A DNA stretch of 64,000 nucleotides from Rhynchopus euleeides (taxonomy: Eukaryota > Euglenozoa > Diplonemea > Diplonemida > Diplonemidae). A model generated the notes under the pieces. It was not told the origin of the DNA, made no database searches, and worked only from the letters and a program-made list of their open reading frames with translations. The number at the start of each line of letters is the position of its first letter. Within the stretch, counting starts at the first letter, position 1. The translations under genes and the position numbers were made by a program. The stretch spans positions 2,108,001 through 2,172,000 of the forward strand of contig OY723258.1 of the NCBI GenBank assembly GCA_963210315.1. The letters run 5' to 3'. Positions 1 through 10,805 of this stretch are shown piece by piece.

Positions 1-3000
1 CCCCCCCCCCCCATCAGCCCCCCACCTCCCATTGCTTTTACGGTTCGTTTTGTGTCAGCCAGCAGCAGGGAGAGAAGAGGGGAGGGAGGGGAGGGGGGGG
101 GGGAGGGGGGGTACCATACCCCTCCCCCCCGCTCCCAGGCTCTTCTCCGTCTCCCCTGATCCTGGCCCTTGTTGCTGTTTGTTTTGCTGTTTTCTCCCCC
201 CGCCCCCCCCCCCCCCCCCCACTCACCTCTTTTTTTTAAAATTTTGTTGATTGTGCCGGGGAGGGTGTGGGGTGGGGTTGGTGGGAGTTCGGGGGGGGGG
301 GGGGAGGGGAAAGGGAGGAACGAGTTGGCTGACATGTCGGGTGTGGAGACAGTAGAAATCTCCATCGCACCGCCCTCAGCCACACGCGTGAATCTTTTTA
401 TATTAGTGCAGACACACACCAGAGCACTTGCTCTTGATGTGATCTCCACTGTGGGCACACACACACACACACACACCCCCTTTCGCTTCCCTCTCCCCAT
501 CACCTCCAATCTCTCAACTTCTCTCGCGCCGCATGTTACTTTTTCTAGCAAATTATGTTGGCTGGAAAATGCTGTTGATCGTGCACTTGAGGGTGTCCGG
601 TTTCAGCCCTGTTATCCTCCCTACCCCCCACCCCCGCCCCCAAGCCCTCCCATCCCCTACCCGGGGGGTGGGAGCCGTCGCCATCAGCCACGCGATGTTT
701 ATTCCTTTTTTTTGCATTGTTTAGAGCAGCATCCACCTTACCTTGCTCGTCTTTCTCAGGCACCTTTTGGGTATCCGCGGATAGATCTTCCTTTTCCTTT
801 GAGGTGTGTGCGGTGTGGCGGGGGTGCCTCGACCCTCTCTGCCTGCAGTGTGCGTGGGCGACATGTGACATTTCTTCCCCCCCATCCCATCCATGTTCAC
901 ATGAATGTATCAACTCTCGTCGTGCCCGGTGAGAAGTGCCCAACCACTGCAAAGCGGCTGCGTTTCAGCCGTGCATGTTACCCCCAGTTAATAAATCCGT
1001 TTATGCCGCCACTTGCGTTGCCGAAGCACAGTAGTAATCAATATGCAAAACCGCCGCTGGAAACAGGACAGGGGAGGGGGGGAGGGGTGGGGGTGTGGGG
1101 TACCACCCCACACCCCCCTCCCCCCCTCCCCCTCCCCCCAAAAAAATGACACACACCCGCCTTGCTGCTTCCGACCCCATCATCATTATCATGCAGGAAG
1201 GATTGTGGCGGGAAAGCGTCTTCTTGCTGAAGGGGGTGGTGGGTGGTAGTGTGGAATCGAAGAGACAGGCGGGTGGGAGGACAAGAAATCATGAGGAACC
1301 CCTCCCGCCCCACTCGCCATCAGCCATGCCGGCGGTGGGCATTGTATTGCTTCGGGGAGCCAAAACACACAGCAAAAAAAAAACTCCGTAAAAAACAAGG
1401 CACAGAAAATATCCCGCGCTCCCCCCACTGTGTCGTATTTTGGCACGCTTTGGCGGCAAACGAGTATACACATTTTGACAAATCCACAGAACAGGCAGGC
1501 TTGCTGGGCTGCGCCTGGAGGGGGTGGAGAATTTTGTATCATCCCCGGCCTGTAGGCCGCTCCCCCCGTTTCTATGGCAAACCCAGCCTTGTCGTTCTCC
1601 GAGCCACTCTGCAAGCTTTGCAGCAACGGGTTGTGGAGGGGCGGGAGGTGGCGCCGCTGGAGGCAGCTTTGAATAGAAAGCAGAAAAATACAAAGAAAAA
1701 CACAACACAAAAACAATAACTTGGATGCGGTGTTATCCCTTCGCAATGCTGTTGTTTGAACCACCGCGAAGTGACACACCGCAACAGTTGCCGAAATGCA
1801 TACAGCGCCCCTCAACCGTACTTTTTCCCAACCGGCCGCAAGCCTCTCATATCCTGTCCGCACACGCAGATGTGTGTCGCAAATGTACGGCCGTTGCCGT
1901 GCTTCCAATTTGCAATTTGACAACAGTTGGCAAACCCCTCCCCGCTATCAAGTGGTCTCCCTCTTCCTGGCCCCATCTGTTTTCAGCCACAGCCGCATCT
2001 GCCGCGTCAAGTGGCTTTGGGTGCTGGGATTGGGACATCCCACCACACGTTTTTGCGGGGGGTTTGGAAAAAAAATCGTATCGCGAAACGCACCCCCACC
2101 CCCGCACAACACGCCAGTATTCTTTTTTGTCTTTTTATCTTCTCGTTTTTTTTGACTCGACCGAACCCCCCCCCCCCCCCCCGCCCCCCCCACCCGCTCA
2201 AGGTGACTGAAAGGCCTTCCCGCCCGGCAACACAATACGATATACACGCCGCTGCCGCGCCCGCCCCCTCCCCCACCCACCTGGGGGCGGCTCTGCACAG
2301 CTGCTACCTCCCAGCCCCCACCCTCGCCCCATCCGTTGTCGAGACCGCAGTCCCCCCACGTATCCCCCCAGTGCCCATACCCCCGCACCGCCCCCTGCAT
2401 CTCACAGCCCCGAACGACCGATATGCATGTCACTGATCTGTCCTTTTGTTGAGTGTTGCAGATTGTTGTTGGCTTTTTTTGTGCGGAGAATGGGGTGGCT
2501 ACAAACAAACCAGCACGTCCGGAAGCTGATCCCCCCCCTGCCCCCACGCAGTGCACTGAGTGCAGTGTCGGGCCCACCACACAAACCCCCCGAGACACAC
2601 ACCCACAACACACCCCCCCCCCCCCCCCTCGTCTTGTTGTGATTCCCACGATCACACCCCACGCGGGCCCCTCCCCGGCCGGCCTGCTCCCAGCCTGCCC
2701 AGTTCAGCAGGATTGTGGACATCAGCAGGCAGGGTCACCGAGGCCAGGGTAATTATATAGACTCCGCTGGGCACCGCATGCGCACCCCGACACACACAGC
2801 TTGTTGCCGGGCATGCGGGTGACGCGGGGATGGGTGGTGTGGGAAGAGAGAGAGCAGGTAGGGGAGTGGGAGGGAGGGGGGAGTGGCGCCATGAAGGGCA
2901 TTCGCCCTCGAGAGATATCAACGCATCTCTAGCTTCCTGCGTCGGGCCTGGCCTGTGCTCTGAGGTGTGCTGGAGAGGGCCAGCAGTGATGGTGGAAAGG

Positions 3001-4413
3001 GCGCTCTCCCCACCCCCTCGCCCCCTCAGCCCTCATGTGTGCATTCCAAGCCTTCTCAGATTGTTTTTTTTGTGGAAAAAAATCGTCCAATGCAACATAC
3101 AGATCATAGAGGCTAAGTGTTTCTCGTGGTAGTTTTTTTTACTGCAACAGCCTCCTGTCAGTGTCAAAAAAGATAGTCGGCGGCGCTTCTGGGCAACAAA
3201 ATCCAACATCCTCATCAGGCTGCGGAGTTGCTTTTGTTTTACCCAGATTTGGTGCACCCATTCATGATGCTAAACGTGCAGGAGTGATTCCGACGGCCCT
3301 GCTTCTTCTCTGTGTGTCTAAGCTGTCTCACATCACGTGCTCTCCTCAGTGGAGGCACTGTGGTGGTGGGGGTAGAGGGGGTGGGGGGGGCGGGGGGGGT
3401 GTGGGATAGCGTCATTCTGAACAGTCGAAACCGGGGCGATTCTACAAGATGTAGGACCTCCTCTCCCGCCAGCCGAGTCGGTATTTCAGTAGTTACTGCA
3501 CGGCGAGGTGGGGAGGGGGAGTGGGGGGGGGGGGGGGCGGGGCGGGGCGGACCGGTCGAGCCTGCCGCGCGTGTCACAAAAATTCAACGACAATAAAACG
3601 GTGTCACATCCTGCCACCCCCCCCGCCCCCCCTGTTTCCTTTTCCTTTGATCTGAACGAACCGAAAAACGCAAGCACGGCCCGCACCGGAACATTCTACC
3701 AAGACGAAGGGGAGGGGGGGTGCGTATGTGGAGTGCAGTGTCCTGGCCTCTTCAGGCAGAGACGAGGGGGTGTGCATGTTGAAACCCGGCAGTTTGAAGG
3801 CGGGATCTGCTTCGCGCGACACCTCGAGAGAGTTACCTCCCCCGGGGTGTATGTGTCTGTGTGTTGCCTTGTCACCTTCAAAAGGGTTGCTTATCGCCCA
3901 GCAGGGGGCAAGGCTCCGGCCCTCGAGTGCTGGGGAGGGTAGGACCCGTTTATCAAGATGGCTTCCTTTTGCTTCATTTCAGTCGGGTTCGTTGGGCCAG
4001 AGGAGGTTCGTTGTGGGCTTTCCGTTGGCAGCTGCAGCCCCCCCTCCGTGGGTTCTTCTGAGAGATTCGACGGGTTGGCGGAGAAAGGCCGGGGTAAGCA
4101 AATATCAGTGCGTGAAGAGATTGAGAAAAATCTGTTGGGTGGCAAGGCCAGCCCCCATCCCCCCCTCCATCTCCCTTCCCACCCGCCTGGCCCTGCAGTC
4201 GCACAGTCGCGCGGGGTTCTTCAATCTCCGGGGGGGGCTTGAACTGGTTGCAGTTTTGCCGAGTCGTTGATGCGTTGACACACAGTGACGACGGCACATT
4301 TATTGCCAACCCAACCGAGGATTGTGGTTCACTGATCAGATGGGGTGTGCTGCCCTGCACAGCGGTTGTTTGCGAGTGTCGCTCAGTTTGGGAGGATGGT
4401 GAGGCGGTGTGGG
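1..4413. other. Gene-free low-complexity spacer
   Basis: No convincing gene is visible on either strand. The stretch is dominated by C runs and G runs, for example near 1-12, 201-220, 290-304, 2166-2185 and 3520-3545, and by a CA run at about 457-475. Open frames here are Pro/Gly-rich translations of these runs with no recognisable domain. One segment, about 3130-3256, has a diverged relative at about 30075-30195. Confidence 0.6.
3130..3256 (+). repeat. Diverged dispersed repeat, copy 1
   Basis: This segment aligns by eye with about 30075-30195. Both copies contain CTGTCAGTGTCAAAAAA, then a GGCAGCGCTT-like block, a short AACAAA stretch, and a TGCGGAG(T/C)TGCTTTTGTTTT block, in the same order and spacing. 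Similarity is partial, roughly three quarters of positions. It is probably an old interspersed repeat; no coding sequence or terminal structure was seen. Confidence 0.55.
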
Positions 4414-4650
4414 TGTGGAGCTTCCCGATGATTACATCGTGCATGTCGAGATCTTATGAGAGCGGCCTTGTGCCGCGTGATTCCAACACCCACGTTCATT
4501 ACAACCAAGATCTATGAGGCAGGCTTTGCGGTATGGCGGTGGGGGGATGTGTTGGCGTGGCGTGCCCCGATGATTACACAAACAAAGGTCGAGATAATGA
4601 GCCCAGGCCCTGATTCCAACACCTGTTCGTTCAACCAAGATCTATGAGGA
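4414..4650 (+). repeat. 237-bp gene-upstream repeat, copy 1
   Basis: This segment is almost identical to 14085-14321, with a handful of substitutions. It is built of two diverged half-modules of about 95 bp. Each half starts with ATGATTACA, passes through GTCGAGAT and TATGAG or AATGAG, then GATTCCAACACC, and ends with AACCAAGATCTATGAGG. The first half can form a GCGGC/GCCGC hairpin with a five-base loop. It ends 105 bases before the start codon of the SGNH-like secreted protein gene. The second copy ends 124 bases before another gene for a protein with a signal peptide. A shared promoter or small RNA gene is possible; function is unknown. Confidence 0.85.
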
Positions 4651-4755
4651 TATCCCCGTTTGTGCCTGTGTTTGAGCCTTCCTTTCACCCCACACCGCCG
4701 CCACAACCAACGCCTATCTACCACCTTCCTGCCACAGGCACGCAGCTTGGCTGCA

Positions 4756-6135
4756 ATGCCCCTTTACACCTGCCGCCTGCTCACACACGCTGTGCTCTGC
4801 ACCCTGCTGCTCTACGCAAGCAGGGTCCAGGCAGCGGACTGTGAGTCGGATGCCGACTGCCCGCAGGACGCATGGAAGTGCACCAAGTATGACACATGCC
4901 CTTTGATGCTGCAGCTTTTTCCCGCAGCGATCCTCTCTCTTCTCCCGATACCTGCTATCTGCTATTTGCATCGAAGGCTCCATCCAAGGCTGCCTGTGGG
5001 TTCTCCCTTCGCACCAATTCACCCGCCCTCACTCACGCCGCCCCACACACAGACTCTCCAAGGATGTTGCCATGGGGGGCCGTGCGTGCTCTGCGCTCGT
5101 AGACACAGATCCCATGGCCTCGCGCTGCACCTGTGCCGTGCCGGAATGCCCTGAGATCACAAAGCCTGAAGCAACGCTGAAGGGCAAGGTTCTGTTCATC
5201 GGCGACATGAAGGCTTCCATCATCGCCTCGGTATGGCTGTGCGCAGTGCTGCCCGCTGCCCTGTTCCTGTTGTGGCTGTGCCACCTCCCCACCACCACCA
5301 CCACCACCTGCAGAGCTTCGGGGTGCGTTACAGCAATCTTTACGATGTGACAGTGGCTGCGGGTGACTCCTACGGCGCAAACGCTCTGTGGGCCACAAAG
5401 TGTGCCGCGAAGTGGCTGGACACCACAGGCAGCGCGTGGGAGTACATCGTGGTGCTTCTCGGGCGGATGGACTCCTCCAACACCTACAGCAAGTCGAAGT
5501 CTGCCGACGCCTTCCGGGAGCAGATGCAGGATCTTCTCAACAAGCTCATCGACAAGGCCCCCAAGGCGAAGATTGTCGTCGCCCCTGTTGTGCCGCTGGG
5601 GAAGGGCGTGAAGACAACACACTTTGAATACTCACGCATCAAAGAGTTCAACGAGGCGCTGCGCACCTCCTCGAAGGACCGTGCGAACTACTGCGACACC
5701 ATCGGCCGCAACGGGCTCGGCTCTGCCAACCTCTGCGGCAGCGACGCTGGGCCTGAGTTTGCCGACGACGTGTGCACCGTGCGCGGTGCAGACGAGCTTT
5801 ACCCGAAGGGCACCGCACTGCAGCTCACGACAGACGAGCTTGCCACCGACTTCTCCTTCGGCTTCACCACAACACAGGGCGACATGTTTGTGATCGGTGC
5901 CCTCAACAAATGCATGATGTACGCACAGCCCTTCGAGTCCCTCAAGGCAGGGCCCATCGGGGCAACACCTCCACCGGACATCAACTACCACGGAGCCTCG
6001 GGCAACCAGTTCTACGTCCATCAGAAGGTCCGTGTCCGTGTCCGCATGAGGGTCCGCGTCCGGGTTCGGGTCAGGGTCAGGGTTCGTGTCAGGACCTACA
6101 AGCGCATTCGCGTCCGCCGCAGGGTGCGGTATTAA
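4756..6135 (+). CDS. Secreted SGNH/GDSL-hydrolase-like protein with Arg-Val C-terminal tail
   Basis: Three exons are inferred at 4756-4886, 5053-5230 and 5314-6135, giving 376 residues. The introns are GTATG...CAG. Residues 1-27 form a signal peptide (a leucine-rich core ending ASRVQA), followed by a short Cys-rich stretch. The body recalls the SGNH hydrolase fold: VLFIGDMK resembles the GDS block, VVLLGRMDS the Gly-x-Asn-Asp block, and KIVVAPVVP a following strand. The nucleophile serine is Met (GDM), the Asn-Asp pair is not intact, and no final Asp-x-x-His is seen, so catalysis is doubtful. The C-terminus is an alternating Val-Arg tract of 22 codons and then a further basic stretch. The start was chosen because it gives a clean signal peptide 19 bases after a polypyrimidine-AG. 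The family call is inference from weak motifs. Confidence 0.6.
6028..6093 (+). repeat. Alternating Val-Arg coding tract
   Basis: Twenty-two codons encode strictly alternating Val and Arg, with one Met replacing Val. The codons differ: GTC, GTT, CGT, CGC, CGG and AGG are mixed, so the DNA is not a simple microsatellite. This pattern suggests that the peptide, not the nucleotide repeat, is maintained. It lies at the C-terminus of the secreted SGNH-like protein and is followed by more Arg-rich sequence to the stop codon. Confidence 0.85.
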
Positions 6136-7436
6136 GGTGGTGTGAGGTGGTGACCCGTTAACCCCCCCCACGTGCCAGGACCCAGGTGCGGAGAGGCGGA
6201 GGTGGAGGTGCAGTGCTGAGCTGCCGCCCACATCTGACATCGCCGCCACCCCTTGGGCGCCTGACGAGAGGTTTCACCCGCGCCCCCGCCCACCCCCCCA
6301 TCCCCTGTGCAGCCCAGTTGCCATGATCCTTTGCCTGCTGTATTGTGGGGCGATTCTTTTTCTAAATGCGGGGCGGGAGTGGGGCGGGGGGAGGGGGTGG
6401 ACATTGTAGTGATGTGCTCTCTTTAAAGTGCAGAAGAAGGCAAAGGTGCTGGAAAAGAAATGCCACACTTGAAAAGTGGGCCAAAAAATATTGTGCTCCT
6501 CGCTTGCGACACTTCCAACTTTCAGCAGGAGTGTGAGTGTGGAAGCGTCAGTGTGCCCACGACATTACACATTGTTTGCAGTACACAAGCCGTGCGGTGG
6601 ACGTGCCGTCCATCCTGCGCACCAACACCCCCTGAGGGCTCGTCTCTGAAGTAATTCGTGCCTCGTCCCGCCGGACGGCGAGCCGTTCTCTCTTGATAGT
6701 TGGCTTCAGACGTGGTGTCCCACACTGCCTCGTTGGCGGGCCGCCCGCTGTTCTCTCGGATGAACCCCTTTCCCATTAAAATGTCAAGAATCCAGAAGTC
6801 TTTCTCCATCTCTCTTGCTCTCCGCCGCCGCCCCCCGTTTTGTCTCTATCTTGTCTCGCTGTTTTGAGTGCGAGCCCTCCCCACACCCGTAGAGAGCAAG
6901 TAACTGCAGGACACACCAACTTTCTCCTCTCCTTGCTGGAAACACAGTGGTGGTCGTGGTCTGTCTGATGCTGGCGCGGTCCCCACCCCCACCCGCCACT
7001 CCCCCCAGCTGCAGGATCAGCCCACTGTTCCCCCTGTCTTTGGGGCAACGGGCAATTTTTCGACTGCAGTAAATACTCCAGCGGCTGGATCACGGACTGT
7101 GCAACATTCAGTTCTAGAATAGACTGATGCAGTGCCGCCCACGAAGCAGCCCACAAGCGCCCACCAACACCTCACCTCAGGCAACACACCCCCCCCCCCA
7201 CCTCGCCACCCACACAAGCGCTGCTGTGCAGTGCCTCCTTCCCTGGCGAAGGGACAGGAGACAGGGCTTTCCCATCCCCAGATACCCCCCACCCCACCCC
7301 ACCCCCCCTTACCCCCTTCCCACGCAGAGTAACGCGTGGTGATATATTGTCCGGCTGTTGGACCCGCTTCTGCGTGTCTTCTTTCGCAAGCCACCCCCTT
7401 CTTCGGTGTGCCCCCTGCCCCTTCTGACCTGCCGCG
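6136..7436. other. Intergenic spacer
   Basis: No gene is supported on either strand. The spacer contains short C runs near 7190 and 7290-7320. A polypyrimidine tract ending in CCCACGCAG at about 7326 is a candidate splice acceptor upstream of the next gene. Confidence 0.5.
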
Positions 7437-9093
7437 ATGAATAAGGTCAGGACGCTCGCCCGGCATGGCCCTGCCGCAGACTTTGCGAAGGGCAAGCAGC
7501 CCCCTTCATATGCTGTCGTGTCAGAGGTATGTCTGAGACTGAGCTCCACAACAGAACCTCCTGTGTTCAGAAAGGATAGCGCGTTGCAGCGCTTTTTGGG
7601 GAACAAAATATAACACAGCAATGTGCCTTATTGCCATTTGAAGTGCTGGAAAACTCACGCTGTCTGCACGCTGCACACCCCTCCTCTTTTCCCTCCTGCT
7701 GCAGAGTGAGCTGGCAAACCTGCGGTCGTACCTTCAGCACGACCCGATGCAAGCGGTGCGTGATCAGAAGGAGGAGCGCATGGCCCTGAAGCAGTCCTCC
7801 GAGCAGCGTGTGAAGAACTGGCCCAACCTGATCGAGACAATCCGCCTGAAGAAGGAGAAGGAGCGGAGGGACCGCCTCGACCGCGAGGAGGATGCCCGCA
7901 TGCAGCTGGACCAGCAGGAGCGCGATTTCCAGTCGCAGGTGCGCAACGATGCGATCGAGAAGGCCAACCAGATGCTGTACAAGCAGGAGGACCGTGTCAA
8001 GGCCTTCACGTCGAACCTCTTCCTCGCAAGCGTGTTGGACGAGCGTGCGAAGCAGGTGGAGATGAACCGCCAGAAGAAGGAGCTGATAAAGCAGAAGGAG
8101 TACGAGTGGGCCCTCGTCCAGCAGGAGCAGGTGGAGCGTTCCCAGGAGGAGGAGACGGAGCGCTCTCGCAAGCGCCGTGACGAGGCGCAGTCCCTGAAGC
8201 TGCAGCAGAAGGAGCAGCTGGCGGAGGTGCGTGTGCGCAAGCTGCACGAGCGCGAGGAGGCGCGGCAGGAGGGGCGTCAGATCCGCGACGCCGCGGAGCG
8301 TTCGATCGAGAAGGAGCGTGAGATGGACGAGGCGCGGAGGCAGAAGGCCATCGAGATCAACAAGCAGTACATCGATGAGAACCGCAGGCAGCGTGCCCAG
8401 CGCGAAGTGCAGCTGCGCGATGAAGAGCAAGAGCTGAAGAAGATCAAGCTCTTCGCACAGCTGAAGGAGGAGCAGATGCTGGAGCGGAAGAAGCGGGCGG
8501 AGGCAAAGTTCAACGCCGACCTGGACCGCAGGCAGCAGATGATTGCGCGCCAGGCAGCACACCTGGAGGCCATCGCATCCGAGGCAGACGAGCGCGTCCT
8601 GACGCAGATCCGTGACGCCGAGAAGGAGCGCGGTGCTCGCGAGGCTGCTGACAAAGAAAAGAAGCAGCGCCTCTGGGAGTCCATCAATGTGTCGCGCAAG
8701 AAGCAGGCGGAGATGAAGGAGAGCCAGAAGCAGGCGAAGGTCAGCGAGAAGCACCGCATCGCAGACCTGCAGGCGAAGCACCAGGCGCTGCTGATGGACG
8801 AGGAGGTGAAGGAGCGCGAGGCTGTGCGCAAGCGCAACGAAGACCTGCAGACCTTCCAGCGGCACCAGATAGACCTCCGCAACGAGCAGAAGCGCATCGA
8901 CCGCGAAATGAACCTGGAGGACGGGCGTGCCATGCTGGCCTCCTTCGAACACGAGGAGAACATGTTCCAAGACTATGTCGCCTCCGTCATGGGCCCCCGC
9001 TCCACACGCGGAGGGTCGTATGGCTCGCATGGGTCCCAGGGATCCACCCCTGCCAAGTCGCCGCAGCCGCCTTCCACCCGGTCCTCGCGCTAG
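7437..9093 (+). CDS. TPH-domain coiled-coil ciliary protein (CFAP210-like)
   Basis: Two exons, 7437-7526 and 7705-9093, join in frame to give 492 residues; the intron begins GTATGTCTG and ends CTGCTGCAG. Almost the whole protein is charged, heptad-like coiled coil rich in Arg, Lys, Glu and Gln. The segment around ANQMLYKQEDRVKAFTSNL, about residue 110, resembles the conserved block of trichohyalin-plectin-homology (TPH) proteins such as CFAP210/CCDC173, which line the lumen of axonemal doublet microtubules. The last 35 residues are a Ser/Gly/Pro-rich tail. Assignment to CFAP210 rather than another TPH protein is from remembered family character, not alignment. Its presence implies a motile flagellum. 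The initiator is the ATG of the short first exon. Confidence 0.75.
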
Positions 9094-9096
9094 GCA

Positions 9097-9401
9097 GGCC
9101 GGAGAGTGAGAACGACGTGGGAGATACAGAGAGAGAGAGAGAGAGAGGACAGCTCGCAGCAGCGTTGCCACGCTGCGGCTTGCGAGCCCTGCCATTTTAC
9201 ACCACAGCAGGGGGGGGTGAGTGTGCCGCTGTGTCGCAGGAGACGAAGCATCCCCCACCCCAAGTGATCCCGAGGGTTGTGGCTGTTCCTTGTTGCTGGC
9301 CTGTCTGTGTCTGTGCTTGAGCTACCACCGCCCGGGCCACAGGGAGGGGTGGGTTTGTACACAGGGGTGGTGTCGGGGTGGGTGGGTCGGGGGGACACAC
9401 C
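9097..9401. other. Short intergenic spacer
   Basis: Purine-rich GAGAGA and G-run sequence lies between the ciliary protein and TRAPPC5 genes. A pyrimidine-rich stretch ending in GGGCCACAG at about 9342 is a possible acceptor upstream of the next start. Nothing else was seen. Confidence 0.4.
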
Positions 9402-10255
9402 ATGCCTGCCTCCGGTCTCCCTAACATCTTGGACCGATCGCTGTCGCGCGGCAAGTCGGAGGTTGCCGTCAGCGCGTTCTCATTCCTCTTCTCGGAGATT
9501 GTGCAGCACACGCGGGTGTCGCCGACCCCGGCGAAAGCGCTGTCCACATGGGAGAGCCGATTGCACAACATAGGGTACGGTGTGGGGACGCGGATGCTAG
9601 ATCTTATAGTATTCCGCACGAAGTCTATTGACAGTCGGGAAACAGACCTTATTCGGGTATGCAGGGGCCGGTTCGGTTGCTATCGTTAGGTGAACAGCCA
9701 TTGTATTTTCCCCAAAAAATCTTGCTGTTGTCACAGCGCAGGAGTCGGTGGGAGCGCACGCCAGCTCTGTGCCTGCCAACACCGCCAACACGCGCCACCC
9801 CCTCTACAGTTCCTGCAGTTTCTGCAAACAACAGTGTGGAAGGCGTTGTTTGGGAAGCAGGCGGAAGGGCTTCAGAAGATCCCCGCATCTGCGGACCAGG
9901 TATGTGATGCTGCCCTGACATCGTGTGGCCTTCTTGCCTGCTGCATGCCCAGAGGGGGTGTGTTGCGCCCCAACGCCGAGTTCACATCGCCCACACCCAC
10001 ACACAGCCTTACGATATCTACCTCATCACGGATTCTGACCCCATCGTGAGCCACTTCGTTTGCAACCCGCCTGAATACCCCAACCTCAGCAGCACTGCGT
10101 ATGTCGCAGGCATCCTCGCAGGCATTGCGGACGGTGCAGAGTTTCCGGCAGAGGTGACAGCCCACAACAAGGGCAGTGGCAACTCGCGGGAAATCGCCTA
10201 CGAAATAGAGTTTAAAAAACACGTATTCCTGCGGCACGACAAGCTGTCGAAATGA
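9402..10255 (+). CDS. TRAPPC5: TRAPP complex subunit 5 (Trs31/TRAPPC5)
   Basis: Three exons, 9402-9656, 9810-9899 and 10007-10255, encode 197 residues, close to the roughly 190 usual for the family. The N-terminal NILDRSLSRGKSEVAVSAF and FSFLFSEIVQH match the signature start of Bet3-family subunit TRAPPC5. The second exon carries VWKALFGKQAEGLQK, and the third carries the PYDIYLITDSDPIVSHF and SSTAYVAGILAGI blocks. TRAPPC5 is a core subunit of the TRAPP complexes that activate Rab1/Ypt1 and tether vesicles at the Golgi. Introns are phase 0 with GTATG donors. The exon structure is inferred from reading-frame continuity and family similarity. Confidence 0.9.
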
Positions 10256-10805
10256 TCCAACCGGAGTCGGCGGGCCGGGGAACGCAGCCCGTCCTGATGA
10301 TAGATCTGAGAGGGCGGATCCCTCGTCGACCCCCCCCCCCCCCCCCCTTCCTCCGAACAAAGTAACGTGTGACAGCATCCCATGCGCGCCTGGCTGTGAT
10401 ATGGATATGCTGCTCCAAAAACAGAACAGCCCTGGAGAGGTGCGTAGATGACTCCAAAAAGGGGGGGTTGTTGGTATCCCCCTCCCTCCCTCCCCCACCC
10501 CCCCCTCTCCCCCAGCAAGAAGGTGCTGGGAGATTTACTTTTCCATTCACTCTCGACGATCAAACCCCCCCTCCCCCAGCAAGCGCCTCGATTCTTTTGA
10601 GGGAGGGGAGGGGAGGGGGGGGGGCACGAAGAGATGGCTTACAACAGCAACCACTCCCTCCTCCGATCTATCCCCCACCACCGCCACCACCACCACCACC
10701 ACCCCAGGCGGGGGGCAAGGCTGGGCGTGGGGTGGTCCCCGCCCCCCCACACCCCCCCCCCCCCCCACCCCACACACTGTGACACACACATCCTCCCCGG
10801 GCCTG
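10256..10805. other. Intergenic spacer with homopolymer runs
   Basis: Runs of C (about 10330-10348 and 10741-10768) and G (about 10606-10622) and a CAC trinucleotide run (about 10677-10702) fill the gap. No gene is supported. A poly-CAC tract ending in CCCCAG at about 10706 could act as a splice acceptor for the following gene. Confidence 0.45.

Noticed and set aside
169-1149. A 326-codon plus-strand open frame in the first kilobase
   Set aside because: It is made of Pro/His/Gly-rich translation of C and G runs, with no domain, no initiation context and overlapping equally open frames on the other strand.
4414-4650. C/D-box snoRNA pair in the 237-bp repeat
   Set aside because: ATGATTA resembles a C box and CTGATT contains a D box in one module, but the other module lacks CTGA and no terminal stem flanks the boxes.
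7567-9258. A 563-codon minus-strand frame opposite the ciliary coiled-coil gene
   Set aside because: It is a Leu/Arg-rich mirror of Gln/Glu/Lys-rich codons in the real gene; no domain or intron logic supports it.
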